Under the pieces are notes generated by a model that worked only from the letters and a program-made list of their open reading frames with translations, was not told the origin of the DNA and made no database searches. 64,000 nt of DNA, from positions 1,674,001 through 1,738,000 of the forward strand of contig CAVSPF010000003.1 in NCBI GenBank assembly GCA_963729995.1. Direction: 5' to 3'. Made by a program: the position numbers and the translations under genes. The DNA comes from VRUE01 sp963729995 (GTDB lineage: Bacteria > Actinomycetota > Thermoleophilia > Solirubrobacterales > 70-9). Positions within the stretch are counted from its first letter, which is position 1. Each line of letters opens with the position of its first letter. This document shows, piece by piece, positions 8,337-17,241 of this stretch.

Positions 8337-10166
8337 ATGTATCGCCCCAGCCAAACCCGCCTGCAGCACAGCGCCCGCCTGTCGATTGCGGTGGGCGTGC
8401 TGGCTCTGCTCTGCGGTCTGGTCATTGCCGCCGCCCAGTCCCGCGCCTCGGCGGCGGGGGAACCGCAACCGACGGCTCCCGCCGCCCAGAAGCCGCGGCC
8501 CAACTTCGTCGTGATCCAGACCGACGACGAGACGCTCAACGGGCTCTATGCCGCCTTCAGCGCCTACGCCGGCGCCCCCAAGACGCGGTCGATGCCCAAC
8601 ACGCTCGACCTGATCGCGAAGCACGGCATGACCTTCACGCGGTACTACGTTTCCTATCCGCTCTGCTGTCCCTCGCGCGTGACGCTGCTGACCGGCCGCT
8701 ACGCCCACAACCACAACGTGCGCGGCAACGTGCCGCCCGAAGGCGGCTACACCGGCTTCTCGGCGCGCAACGCGATGCACCACAACATCGCCGTCTGGCT
8801 GCAGCGGGCGGGCTACCGCACGATCCACGTCGGCAAGTTCCTCAACGGCTACGGCGACGAACCGTTCGACAACGGGAGGACGGTGCCGCCCGGCTGGGAC
8901 GCCTGGCACACGGTGCTCAACGCCGACTCCAATCACTACTACTACGGCTACACGATGAACGACAACGGCCGGATCGACGGCCCCTTCGGCGATTCCGGCA
9001 GCTGGGAAACGCGCGAATACGGCGTCCGCGACGATCCCGGCTGCCCGTTTGCCCCGGCCAACGGGCTGCCCTGCTACTACGAGACCGACCACCTCACCAT
9101 GAACGCGGTCGAAGAGCTGCAGGCGACTCCACCCGCACAGCCCTTCTACCTGCAGCTCGACTACACCGCCCCGCACGGGGACTTCCGCCACCCGGCGGGG
9201 CCCGAGCCGGCGCCACGCCACTACGGCTGGTTCGAAGGCGCGCCGCTGCCGCACAACCGCGCCGAAGGCCTCAACGAGGGCAACGTCAGCGACAAGCCCC
9301 GCTTCATCCGCGAAGCCCCCCTCCTCACACCGACCGAACTGCACGTCTATCGCGTCTACTACGACAAGCAGCTCGAGGCCCTGCGCTCGGTCGACGACGG
9401 GGTGAAGCTGATCGTCCAGGCACTGGCGCAGATGAACCGCCTCCACGACACCTACATCATGTTCACCTCCGACAACGGCTTCTTCTTCGGCGAGCACCGG
9501 CTCGCCGGCGGCAAGTTCCTCGCCTACGAGCCCTCGACGCACCTTCCCTTCCTGATCCGCGGGCCCGGGATCAAGCCGGGCAGCTCCAGCGGCGAGCTGG
9601 CGGCCAACGTCGACATCGCGCCCACCATCCTCGAACTCGCCGGTGTGAAGCCGGACATGAGCATCGATGGGCGCTCGCTGGTCCCCTTCCTGCACGACCC
9701 GAGCCTGCGCACAAACCGTCCGATCCTCTTCGAGTCGTTCGTCGAAACGAACGACGTGGAAGAGAACGGCGGCGGCCCACCGGCCTCGTCCGCATCCGTC
9801 GCCGCCGGCGGGTCCGGGGGCGGGCCGAGCGTCAATGCCCGCCGGCCGCGTGGAGCCTCCACCTCCATAGCCGCGCCGCCCAAGGACTACGCGGGCATCC
9901 GCCTCGGGCCCTGGAAGTACATCGAGTGGCCGGACGGCGAGAAAGAGCTCTACGACATCGAAAGGGACCCAAACGAGCTGCACAACAGGGTGCAGGAACC
10001 GAACCTATTCCCGATCCGCAACTTCCTCCACGTGCAGCTGCTGAGGCTGGAGATCTGCGTCGGCAGGGTGTGCAGCGAAGAAGCCCCGCCGATTCCGCTG
10101 ACCCGCAACGAACAGCAGCGGCCGCACCGGCATAAGCAGAAGGAACAACGCCACCACGGCGGGTAG
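8337..10166 (+). CDS. Secreted type I sulfatase (arylsulfatase/glucosamine-6-sulfatase-like)
   Basis: A 609-residue sulfatase. A hydrophobic segment at residues 15-38 is a signal peptide or anchor. Metal-binding QTDDET lies near residue 61. The CCPSR motif at residues 110-114 has the cysteine that would be converted to formylglycine (C-x-P-S-R), followed by TLLTGRYAHNHNV. TSDNGFFFGEHRL near residue 380 supplies the second metal and catalytic site. An insertion near residues 470-510 is Gly/Ser/Pro-rich and likely disordered. It would hydrolyse sulfate esters outside the membrane. No formylglycine-generating enzyme lies in this window. The C-terminus is basic (HKQKEQRHH). Confidence 0.88.
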   Translation: MYRPSQTRLQHSARLSIAVGVLALLCGLVIAAAQSRASAAGEPQPTAPAAQKPRPNFVVIQTDDETLNGLYAAFSAYAGAPKTRSMPNTLDLIAKHGMTFTRYYVSYPLCCPSRVTLLTGRYAHNHNVRGNVPPEGGYTGFSARNAMHHNIAVWLQRAGYRTIHVGKFLNGYGDEPFDNGRTVPPGWDAWHTVLNADSNHYYYGYTMNDNGRIDGPFGDSGSWETREYGVRDDPGCPFAPANGLPCYYETDHLTMNAVEELQATPPAQPFYLQLDYTAPHGDFRHPAGPEPAPRHYGWFEGAPLPHNRAEGLNEGNVSDKPRFIREAPLLTPTELHVYRVYYDKQLEALRSVDDGVKLIVQALAQMNRLHDTYIMFTSDNGFFFGEHRLAGGKFLAYEPSTHLPFLIRGPGIKPGSSSGELAANVDIAPTILELAGVKPDMSIDGRSLVPFLHDPSLRTNRPILFESFVETNDVEENGGGPPASSASVAAGGSGGGPSVNARRPRGASTSIAAPPKDYAGIRLGPWKYIEWPDGEKELYDIERDPNELHNRVQEPNLFPIRNFLHVQLLRLEICVGRVCSEEAPPIPLTRNEQQRPHRHKQKEQRHHGG

Positions 10167-10183
10167 CGACCGGGCGGCCGGCC

Positions 10184-11937
10184 CTACTCGATGACCGCCA
10201 GGACGTCTCCAGAGGAGACGGCGGCGCCCTCGGCGACGTTGACTGCGGTGACCTTGCCGGAACGGTGGGCGCCGATCTCGTTCTCCATCTTCATCGCCTC
10301 GATCACGCAGATCAGATCGCCCTCCTCGACAGAGGCGCCCTGCTCCACCGCGACCTTGAGGACCGTCCCTGGAGGGGCGAGGGCAGCGCCTCGCTGGAGG
10401 CGCTCGCGCCGCCCCCCGACTTGCGCTCGCGCTTCGGTGGGCGCCTGCCACCCGCCGCGGCAACCGCATTTCCGGCGGCGGCCTCGCCGATCACCTTGAC
10501 GTCGAAGAGCTTGCCCGAGACCTCGACCTTGTAGTCGCGGGCGACGACTTCCGGGCCCGGCTCGGCCGCCGGCGCCGGCTGCTCGGGCACCGTCGACTTC
10601 AGCCAGTCCCGATCCTCCATCAGGTCACGGCAGGTCTCGCCCCGGGCCCACTGCTCAGTCGCGAGGAGGGCTCGGTGGAAGGGGATCAGGGTGGTCAGGC
10701 CCCCGATCTCGTACTCGCCCAGCGCCCGCAGCATGCGCCGTGTCGCGTGGTCGCGGTCGACGTCCCAGACGATCAGCTTGGCGACCATCGGGTCATATGT
10801 CGGCGTCACCTCGGAGCCCGCCTCGACGCCGGAGTCGACCCGGACGCCGGGGCCTGCGGGCTCGCGGTAGGAGGAGATCCCCCCTGGTGCGGGCGCAAAT
10901 TTCTTGTGGGCGGCCTCGGCGTTGATCCGGCACTCGATCGCGTGCCCGCGCAGCTCGACGTCCTCCTGAGACACCGAGAGCGCCTCGCCGGCGGCGATCA
11001 GGACCTGCTCGCGGACGATGTCGATTCCGGTGACCATCTCGGTCACGCAGTGCTCGACCTGCACCCGTGTGTTCATCTCGAGGAAGAAGTAGTCGCCGTC
11101 GACCTGAAGGCCCTCGACGGTGCCGGCCGAGCGGTAGCCGACCGCTGCCGCCGCATCGGTGGCGATCCTGCCGATCCGCTCGCGCATCTCGGCGTCCACG
11201 TGCGGGCCGGGCGCCTCCTCGATCAGCTTCTGGTGGCGGCGCTGGATCGAGCAGTCGCGCTCGCCGAGGTGGATCACGTTGCCGTGCGAGTCGGCCAGGA
11301 CCTGGACCTCGACGTGGCGCGGATCCTCCAGGTAGCGCTCGACGTAGACGCGAGCGTCCGAGAAGAACTTCTCTCCCTCCCGGGCGGCGCCTTCGAAGGC
11401 CTCCTGGAGGTCGTCAGGGGTCATCGCGACCCGGAAGCCCTTGCCGCCGCCGCCGCCGGCCGCCTTGCAGGCGACCGGGTAGCCGGCCTCCTCCGCCTGT
11501 TCGCGCGCCTCGTCGAGATCCTGCGCCGGCGCTGTCGCGCCGGGAACGATCGGGACGCCGGCGTCGGCCATGATCTCCCGCGCCCGAGTCTTCGAGCCCA
11601 TCGCTTCGATCGCCTCGGCGGGCGGCCCGATGAAGGAGATCCCCGCCTCGGCGCAGGCGCGCGCGAAGTCGGCGTTCTCGGCGAGGAACCCGTAGCCCGG
11701 ATGGATCGCCTCCGCGCCGGCTTCCTTGGCGGTGTCGATGATCTTGAAGACGTTGAGGTAGCTCTCCGCCGGCACCGCCGGACCGATCAGAAACGCCTCG
11801 TCCGCCTCCCGCACGTGGGGCGCGTCGCGGTCGATCTCCGAGTACACGGCAACCGAGCCGATCCCCATCTCCTTCAGCGTCCGCGCGACCCGGATGGCGA
11901 TCTCGCCACGGTTGGCTATCAGCACCTTCTCGAACAC
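10184..11937 (-). CDS. Acyl-CoA carboxylase biotin carboxylase/biotinyl (alpha) subunit, frameshifted near C-terminus
   Basis: The N-terminal biotin carboxylase is complete: ANRGEIAIRVARTLKE, then IHPGYGFLAEN, then GGGGGKGFRV (ATP-grasp loop), then EMNTRVQVEH. It carboxylates biotin with ATP and bicarbonate, feeding acetyl- or propionyl-CoA carboxylation. The biotinyl domain with the lysine in EAMKMENE is encoded only in another frame. The first frame stops at 10312, while the biotinyl frame continues to TAG at 10184. One missing base near 10367-10372 (a C3 run that should be C4) would give SPLQGTVLKVAVEQG. Corrected length is about 584 residues. No carboxyltransferase subunit is adjacent. 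Confidence 0.85.
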
Positions 11938-11964
11938 GGCGGCGCAGTCTATTCAGACGGGGGG

Positions 11965-12052
11965 AAGGGGCGATGGGATACCCCTGCCCGAACTCGCAGC
12001 CCTTCGGGCTGCTCTGAGTATCCGTCCGTTCAGGGGTATCCCATCGCCCCTT
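11965..12052. repeat. Perfect 22-bp inverted repeat with nested hairpin
   Basis: The arms at 11965-11986 and 12031-12052 are exact reverse complements over 22 bp. Between them, 11996-12012 forms a second hairpin (arms GCAGCCC and GGGCTGC around TTC). It lies in the 202-bp divergent gap between the acyl-CoA carboxylase gene and the PHP gene. It could be a MITE-like element or a structured regulatory site; no gene fits inside. Confidence 0.75.
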
Positions 12053-12139
12053 TACGCCTGGATTGCCCGCCCGTGGGTCTCGGCGGAAGCGGGGAAGGGC
12101 CGGATCGCCATCACGCTGGCGTGGCTAGGGTGTCAATCC

Positions 12140-12949
12140 ATGCTGGTTGAGCTGCAGAGCCATTCGACTGTCTCCGATGGACAGCTGGCGCCCGCCGGCG
12201 TGGTCGAGGAGGCTGCCAAGGCCGGGGTGACGACGCTGGCGCTGACCGACCACGACGCGATTGCCGGAGTCGCCGAGGCGGCCGAGGCGGCTGAGCGGGC
12301 CGGGATCGAGCTGGTGCCGGCGATCGAGATGTCGTGCGTGCACGAGTACGCGGAAGACCTGCACGTGTGCGGGTACTGGGTGGATCTGGGAGCGATTGCC
12401 CCCGCTTGCGAGCGGGCTCAGCACGAGCGGGTGTCGCGAGCAGGCGAGATCATCGAGAAGCTGCGGGGGGAGGGCTTCGACGTCCACCTGGAGGACGCCG
12501 TGAGGGAAGCGGGCGATGCGCTCTCGATCGGGCGCCCCCACATCGCCAGGGCGGCGGGTGCCACAGGCGACCTCGGCCCCTTCTTCGAGGAGTACCTGGT
12601 GCCGGGGGCCAGGGCTTTCGTGCCGCGTCACTGGCCGACCGCCGAGCAGGCCGTCGAGCTGATCCACGCGGCCGGCGGGGTCGCCGTCGTCGCCCACCCC
12701 TATTGGGACATCTCGGAGCCGGCCGAGGTCGACGAGCTGATCCGCGCCCTCGACGTCGACGGCGTCGAGACCTTCTACCCCTCACACAGCAGGGAGCAGA
12801 CCGCCCACCTGCTGGAGCTCTGCGGCGAGCTGAGCCTCATCCCGACTGGCTCCTCCGACTACCACGGCCCCACCCACAGGACCTTCGCCCGCTTCGGCGC
12901 CTACGACACCTACGGCCTAGGCGCGCCCCAGGTCCCACCACACCCTTAA
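12140..12949 (+). CDS. PHP-domain phosphoesterase (YciV/nucleoside bisphosphatase-like)
   Basis: A 269-residue PHP protein. Most metal ligands are visible: SHSTVSDG (residues 7-14), LTDHDA, the Glu of VPAIEMS, AHPYWD, and TGSSDYHG near the C-terminus. The first His of the usual LHxH motif is Gln here (VELQSHSTVSDG). Relatives such as RNase AM/YciV cleave 3',5'-bisphosphonucleotides or short RNA. Start 12140 is chosen because it places the first motif at the usual distance; the frame is open further upstream through the structured intergenic DNA. Confidence 0.75.
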   Translation: MLVELQSHSTVSDGQLAPAGVVEEAAKAGVTTLALTDHDAIAGVAEAAEAAERAGIELVPAIEMSCVHEYAEDLHVCGYWVDLGAIAPACERAQHERVSRAGEIIEKLRGEGFDVHLEDAVREAGDALSIGRPHIARAAGATGDLGPFFEEYLVPGARAFVPRHWPTAEQAVELIHAAGGVAVVAHPYWDISEPAEVDELIRALDVDGVETFYPSHSREQTAHLLELCGELSLIPTGSSDYHGPTHRTFARFGAYDTYGLGAPQVPPHP

Positions 12950-12982
12950 GCCCCGCGAGCGTCCCAGGGGGAGAATTCGCAC

Positions 12983-13028
12983 CGCTTGGAACCTTGACCT
13001 TGCAATGACAGGGTCAAAGTCCAAAGCG
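12983..13028. repeat. Palindromic repeat, copy A
   Basis: Imperfect stem-loop whose right arm reads CAGGGTCAAAGTCCAAAGCG and whose left arm begins CGCTTGGA. It belongs to a family with copies at 13914-13930 plus 15467-15495, at 23616-23661 and at 38634-38680. The start codon of the DUF559 gene (13005) lies in its loop. Confidence 0.75.
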
Positions 13029-14019
13029 AATGCGCAGAGTGCTCGGGCTTGGACGCTCGCTAGTCGGCAGCACGGAATCCTGACCCGGTTTGACCTCCTT
13101 GCGCTCGGCTTCACCGCCGCAGCGATCGAGCATCGTGTGGCCGAGGGACGGCTGCACCTGGTCAACGCGGGGCGTATACGCAGTCGGCTGGCCACGGCTT
13201 ACGCGAGAGCGGCGCTGGATGGCCGCTGTCCTGGCCTGTGGGCCAGGCGCCGCACTCAGCCACCGCAGCGCCGCTGCCCTCTGGGGCATTGCGGAGGAAG
13301 GCAGGCAGGTCGACATCAGCGTGCGACGCTCATGCAAGCGCCGGCGAGCCGGCATCCATGCGAGAAGCAGGCCCTCCCTGCCCGCGGAGGAAATAGTGCT
13401 GTGGAACGGCATCCCGGTCACCTGTCCGGCCCGCACTCTGCTGGATCTGGCGACCGAACTCAGCCCGGTGGCGCTCGAGCGGGCCGTGAACGAAGCCGAC
13501 AAGCGCGATCTGGTCGATCCCGAGACGCTACGCGCTTCCCTCAGCGGCTTCGCCGGCCAGCCGGGCGTGACGCCGCTGCGAGCGCTCTTGCACCGGCACA
13601 CGTTTCGCCTCTCCGACTCCGACCTCGAGCGCTTCTTCCGCCCCATCGCCGCCGCCGCGGGCCTTCCCACGCCGTTGACAAAAGCGCAGGTCAACGGATT
13701 CGAGGTCGACTTCTTCTGGCCGGACCTCGGCCTGGTGGTGGAGACGGATGGCCTGCGCTATCACCGCACGCCCTCCGCCCAGGCACGCGACCGCCTCCGC
13801 GATCAGACCCACACAGCCGCTGGCCTGACTCCTCTCCGCTTCACCCACTACCAGGTCAAGTACGAGAGCGCCCACGTGCGGAAGGTTCTACGCAAGACAA
13901 CTCAGGATCTCACCGCTTCGGACTTTTACCGTAAGCGTTCAGCCCCACTGACGCCTGAGATTCCCGCCCTCCCGCTCAAACAAGCGAAGGAGCAGGGCTC
14001 GCCCGGGCGCCCGCCGTGA
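13005..14019 (+). CDS. DUF559/Vsr-like nuclease-domain protein, frameshifted, 3' end altered by IS66
   Basis: The N-terminal helix-turn-helix-like part (SRQHGILTRFDLLALG...HRVAEGRLHLVN) starts at ATG 13005. The rest, from GVYAVGWPRL through HRSAAALWGI to the DUF559 domain, lies in the next frame. Removing one G from the run at 13169-13172 joins them. In the DUF559 domain, EVDFFWPDLGLVVETDG has the Asp and Glu of a PD-(D/E)xK-like Vsr-related fold. Related proteins are annotated as AbiEi-like or DUF559 endonucleases; function is unproven. The last 30 or so residues are read into the IS66 element. Before that insertion the frame would have stopped in the flanking palindrome. Confidence 0.65.
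13914..13930. repeat. Palindromic repeat, copy B, left arm (split by IS66)
   Basis: CGCTTCGGACTTTTACC. Joined to 15467-15495 without the IS66 element, it forms a stem of 17-18 bp with one mismatch and a loop of about 11 nt. The last eight bases (CTTTTACC, 13923-13930) are the IS66 target duplication. Confidence 0.75.
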
Positions 14020-15458
14020 GTGCCTCGACGAGGAAGTCGAACAGAGATCGCCCCTGCAGCCGGCAGGTCTGGGAGACCGAAAGCATCCGCTCGGCGAAGC
14101 GCTCACCGGCCTCCGACTGGCTGCCGAGGGAGACCTTGCGGTAGATCACCGCGGAGCGAAGCCCCCTCTCGGCCCGGTTGTTGGTCGGCTCCACCCCCTC
14201 GACTTCGGTGAAGGTCCAAAGCGCCGGCCAGAGCTTCAGGAGGTTGCGGGCGAAGGTGCGGAACTGACGGTTGCGGGTGCTCTTGACCCGGTGGGGCTCA
14301 AGCAGCGCCTGCAGGCGCTGCTTGAGCGGAGCGATCTCACGAGCCAGGCGCTCCCGATCGCCGTGGGTGGCGAAGGCGTCCCAGGCCGCGAACAGCTCGC
14401 GGCAGATCTCGAGCCCTTCCTCCCCGAAGCTACCCTGCTCGGCCAAGCCTTCGGAGTGGCGGCGGAAGTCGCGCAGAAGGTGGGCCCAGCAGACCTGCCG
14501 GCGCGCCGGGTCCAGGGAGTCATAGGCCCACCAGCGATCGGAGGAGACGATCCCGGCGAAGCTCTCGCCGATCAGCTCCGGCAGCTCGCGCTCATGGCGG
14601 TCGGCGGCGATGTGGAAGGCAGCGGAGGTGTCGGTGATGGCGCCCCAGAGGGTGCGCTTTTGCCCGGCGTTGCGCCAGCCGGTCTCATCGACAAAGAGGA
14701 CCGTGGCGTCTTTGACCGCCTCGCGCAGCTCGGCGTAGGGAGATGCAAGAGCGCCGGAGGCGCGCTGGCAGATCGCGTCGACCGAGCCGGTCGAAACCGC
14801 GCAGCCAAACAGCTCCCCGCAGAGCTCTGAGGCGTCGCGGCGGGAAACCCGGTTGCGCACCGACAGCAGGGCGACCGCCGCCTGCAGGCGAGGGCCGAAG
14901 GCACTTGCCCGGACACCCCCGGGCAGCGCTGCCCGGGTGCTCTTCCCGCAGCCGGGGCAGCGCAGGGCGTGGGCCCGGTGCTCGGTGACATGCACCGCGA
15001 TCGGCGGCAGCTCCGTGACCTGGTGGCGGCGGGGCTCGCCGGCGGGATCCCGGTCGCCGAAACCGAAGTCCTGCCCGCAGCCCGAGCAGCGCTCGGGCCA
15101 GTGATCGACGACTTCATCCAGCTCCGAGGCGGCCGCGAGCTTGCGTGTTGTGCCTTCGTGCCCGGGCTGCCCACCCTGCTTGCGTGTGCTCGAACCGCGT
15201 TGGGGCTGAGACTTTCCCGGCGGGTCGGCCGACGGTGGGCGCGAGGAGTTCTGGGAGTTCTCGCGCAGCTTCTCCTCGAGACGCTCGATTCGTGCCTCCA
15301 GGCGGGTGACCTGGCGCTCATAGCGTGCCGTCAGCTCGACGAGGAACTCGACGCAGGCCTCGCGACCGGCGTCATAGACCGCTTCGGCCTCGGCGCGCTC
15401 CACGCCTGAGGAGTTCGCCGGGCGGCGGTTATGTCCCCCTACCAGGCTGAACGCTTAC
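13931..15458 (-). mobile_element. IS66-family insertion sequence, 1528 bp
   Basis: The termini are inverted repeats reading GTAAGCGTTCAGCC from both ends (13931-13944 and 15445-15458), with the GTAAGCG start typical of IS66. They are bracketed by an exact 8-bp direct repeat CTTTTACC at 13923-13930 and 15459-15466. The 8-bp duplication is the IS66 signature. The element carries only the large DDE transposase and lacks tnpA and tnpB, as in the ISBst12-like subgroup. It looks intact. Confidence 0.93.
13976..15403 (-). CDS. IS66-family transposase (TnpC)
   Basis: A 475-residue transposase. An N-terminal coiled coil (RLEARIERLEEKLRENS) is followed by the NSSRPPSADPP motif, a CSGCG...CPGCG zinc-binding pair, and the DDE catalytic core containing FVDETGWR and SSDRWWAY. 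The C-terminal NNRAERGLR segment carries the final Glu. These are all family hallmarks. No frameshift is seen, so the enzyme is probably functional. Confidence 0.95.
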   Translation of the reverse strand: MERAEAEAVYDAGREACVEFLVELTARYERQVTRLEARIERLEEKLRENSQNSSRPPSADPPGKSQPQRGSSTRKQGGQPGHEGTTRKLAAASELDEVVDHWPERCSGCGQDFGFGDRDPAGEPRRHQVTELPPIAVHVTEHRAHALRCPGCGKSTRAALPGGVRASAFGPRLQAAVALLSVRNRVSRRDASELCGELFGCAVSTGSVDAICQRASGALASPYAELREAVKDATVLFVDETGWRNAGQKRTLWGAITDTSAAFHIAADRHERELPELIGESFAGIVSSDRWWAYDSLDPARRQVCWAHLLRDFRRHSEGLAEQGSFGEEGLEICRELFAAWDAFATHGDRERLAREIAPLKQRLQALLEPHRVKSTRNRQFRTFARNLLKLWPALWTFTEVEGVEPTNNRAERGLRSAVIYRKVSLGSQSEAGERFAERMLSVSQTCRLQGRSLFDFLVEALTAGARASPAPSLV

Positions 15459-15466
15459 CTTTTACC

Positions 15467-15495
15467 ACGCAATAGCAGGGTAAAAGTCCAAAGCG
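15467..15495. repeat. Palindromic repeat, copy B, right arm
   Basis: The arm GGGTAAAAGTCCAAAGCG (15478-15495) pairs with 13914-13930 across the IS66 insertion. The 11 bases before it are the former loop. Confidence 0.75.
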
Positions 15496-15517
15496 ACCGC
15501 GCCGAGCACCCTTTTCG

Positions 15518-16609
15518 CTAGTGACCTGAGTCGTTGATCCGCTGGCAGTAGGAGGCGAGGCTGTCGAGGATCTCGTCTGCGCTCTTGTGCCAGACATAGG
15601 GCTTGGGTTCGTCGTTCCAGTTGGCGATCCAGGTGCGGATCGAGGCGACGAGGTCGCGGACCGAGCGATGGGAGCCGCGCTTGATCCACTTCGTGGTCAG
15701 CTCGGCGAACCAGCGCTCGACGAGGTTCAGCCAGGAGCTGTAGGTGGGTGTGAAGTGCAAGGTGAAGCGCGGGTGGCGCTGCAGCCAGCGCTGGATCGAG
15801 GGCGTCTTATGGGTCGAGGAGTTGTCGAGCACGACATGGACGTCGAGGCCCTCTGGCACCGAGTGCTCGATCAGGTTGAGGAACCGGCGGAACTCATCGG
15901 CGCGATGCCTGGGAGTCATCTCGGCGATCACCTGACCGGAGGCGAGGTCGAGCGCGGCGTAGAGGTTCGTGGTGCCGTTGCGCACGTAGTCGTGGGTGTG
16001 GCGCTCGGGCACGCCCGGCATCAGTGGCAGGATCGGCGAGGAGCGCTCGAGGGCCTGGATCTGGGACTTCTCATCGACGCAGAGCACCACCGCCGCCTCG
16101 GGCGGGTTGAGGTAGAGCCCGACGATGTCTCTCACCTTGTCGACGAACTGCGGGTCGGGCGAGAGCTTGAAGTGCTCGGCGCGGTGGGGCTTCAGCCCGA
16201 AGGCGCGCCAGATCCGGCTGATCGCGGTCTGGCTCATCCCGGTGGCGGCTGCCATTTGGCGGGTCGACCAGTGGGTCGCGTTGGAGGGCTGCTCCTCCAG
16301 CGTCTTGACGATCACTCGCTCGACGTCCTCGTCGGTGATCTGCCGTGGCTTGCCCGGGCGCGGCTCGTCGTGCAGGCCGTCGAGGCCGCGCTTGGCGAAG
16401 CGTCCTCTCCAGCGCCCCACCGTCTGTGTGCTGCAGCCCAGCCGAGCCGCGATCTCCTTGCTTTGCTCGCCGTCGGCCGCCGCCAACACGATCCGGCAGC
16501 GCAGCGCCAGAGCCTGGGCGCTCTTCGGGCGCCTGGCCCAGCGCTCGAGCACCTCTCGCTCCTCCTCGCTGAGCTCGACATCCACACGTCGGGGCATGAG
16601 GCCTCCCAT
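15518..16609 (-). CDS. IS630-family transposase
   Basis: A 363-residue DDE transposase. An N-terminal helix-turn-helix (EIAARLGCSTQTVGRWRGRF) is followed by a second one (TGMSQTAISRIWRAFG). The catalytic core has CVDEKSQIQAL, VLDNSSTHK and TPTYSSWLNLVERWF. The stop codon TAG is formed by the terminal TA of the element (15518-15520). No frameshift is present, unlike the IS630 copy near 59 kb. Confidence 0.95.
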   Translation of the reverse strand: MGGLMPRRVDVELSEEEREVLERWARRPKSAQALALRCRIVLAAADGEQSKEIAARLGCSTQTVGRWRGRFAKRGLDGLHDEPRPGKPRQITDEDVERVIVKTLEEQPSNATHWSTRQMAAATGMSQTAISRIWRAFGLKPHRAEHFKLSPDPQFVDKVRDIVGLYLNPPEAAVVLCVDEKSQIQALERSSPILPLMPGVPERHTHDYVRNGTTNLYAALDLASGQVIAEMTPRHRADEFRRFLNLIEHSVPEGLDVHVVLDNSSTHKTPSIQRWLQRHPRFTLHFTPTYSSWLNLVERWFAELTTKWIKRGSHRSVRDLVASIRTWIANWNDEPKPYVWHKSADEILDSLASYCQRINDSGH

Positions 16610-16677
16610 CGTCGCTTGCGATGGCGACGACTTCGACGGCGATGGAGATATGCCTGTGAACTAACGACTCAGGTCAC
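15521..16677 (-). mobile_element. IS630-family insertion sequence inserted in the cysC stop codon
   Basis: Ends read GTGACCTGAGTCGTT inward from both sides. They are flanked by TA at 15519-15520 and 16678-16679, the dinucleotide target that IS630/Tc1 elements duplicate. The uninterrupted site would read CGC-TA-GGCGG, in which TA belongs to the TAG stop of cysC. The element's own end restores that stop. It carries a single intact transposase. Confidence 0.88.
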
Positions 16678-17234
16678 TAGGCGGTCGCGGCGACGGCGGC
16701 GGGGATCAGGTCGCGCTGCTCCAGGTACTCGAGCAGCTTCTGCGCCGACTCCTCAGCCGTTTCGCTTTCGGTGTCGCAGATGACCTCGGGGTTGTCGGGC
16801 GCCTCGTAGGGGTCCGACACGCCGGTGAATTCCTTGATCTCGCCCGCGAACGCTTTCGCGTAGAGACCCTTGACGTCGCGCTCGGCGCAGGTGTCGACCG
16901 ACGCCTTGACAAAGACCTCGATGAAGCGCTCGCCCATCAGCTGGCGCGCCTCGGCGCGGATCTCCGCGTAGGGGGAGATCGCCGCGGTGATCACCGGCAC
17001 GCCGTTGCGACTGAGCAGGTCGGCGACGAAGGCGATGCGGCGGATGTTCGTATCGCGATCCTCTTTGGAGAAGCCGAGGCCCTTGGAGAGGTTTTCGCGC
17101 ACGATGTCGCCGTCGAGGATCTCCAGCTTCGAGCCGCGCTCCCTCAGGTGGCCCTCCAGCAGCCTCGAGATCGTCGTCTTGCCGGCGCCGGACAGCCCGG
17201 TGAACCAGAGGGTGAAGCCCTTCTCATCAGCCAT
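16677..17234 (-). CDS. cysC: Adenylylsulfate (APS) kinase
   Basis: A 185-residue kinase that phosphorylates APS to PAPS. The Walker A loop GLSGAGKTT is at residues 13-21. ISPYAEIRAEAR and the VFVKASVDTC segment are typical. The C-terminus (AAVAATA) ends at a TAG whose TA is the IS630 target site. Seven bp separate it from sat, and the reading order is sir-cysH-sat-cysC. IS630 now lies directly downstream. Confidence 0.95.
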   Translation of the reverse strand: MADEKGFTLWFTGLSGAGKTTISRLLEGHLRERGSKLEILDGDIVRENLSKGLGFSKEDRDTNIRRIAFVADLLSRNGVPVITAAISPYAEIRAEARQLMGERFIEVFVKASVDTCAERDVKGLYAKAFAGEIKEFTGVSDPYEAPDNPEVICDTESETAEESAQKLLEYLEQRDLIPAAVAATA

Positions 17235-17241
17235 CGCTACG

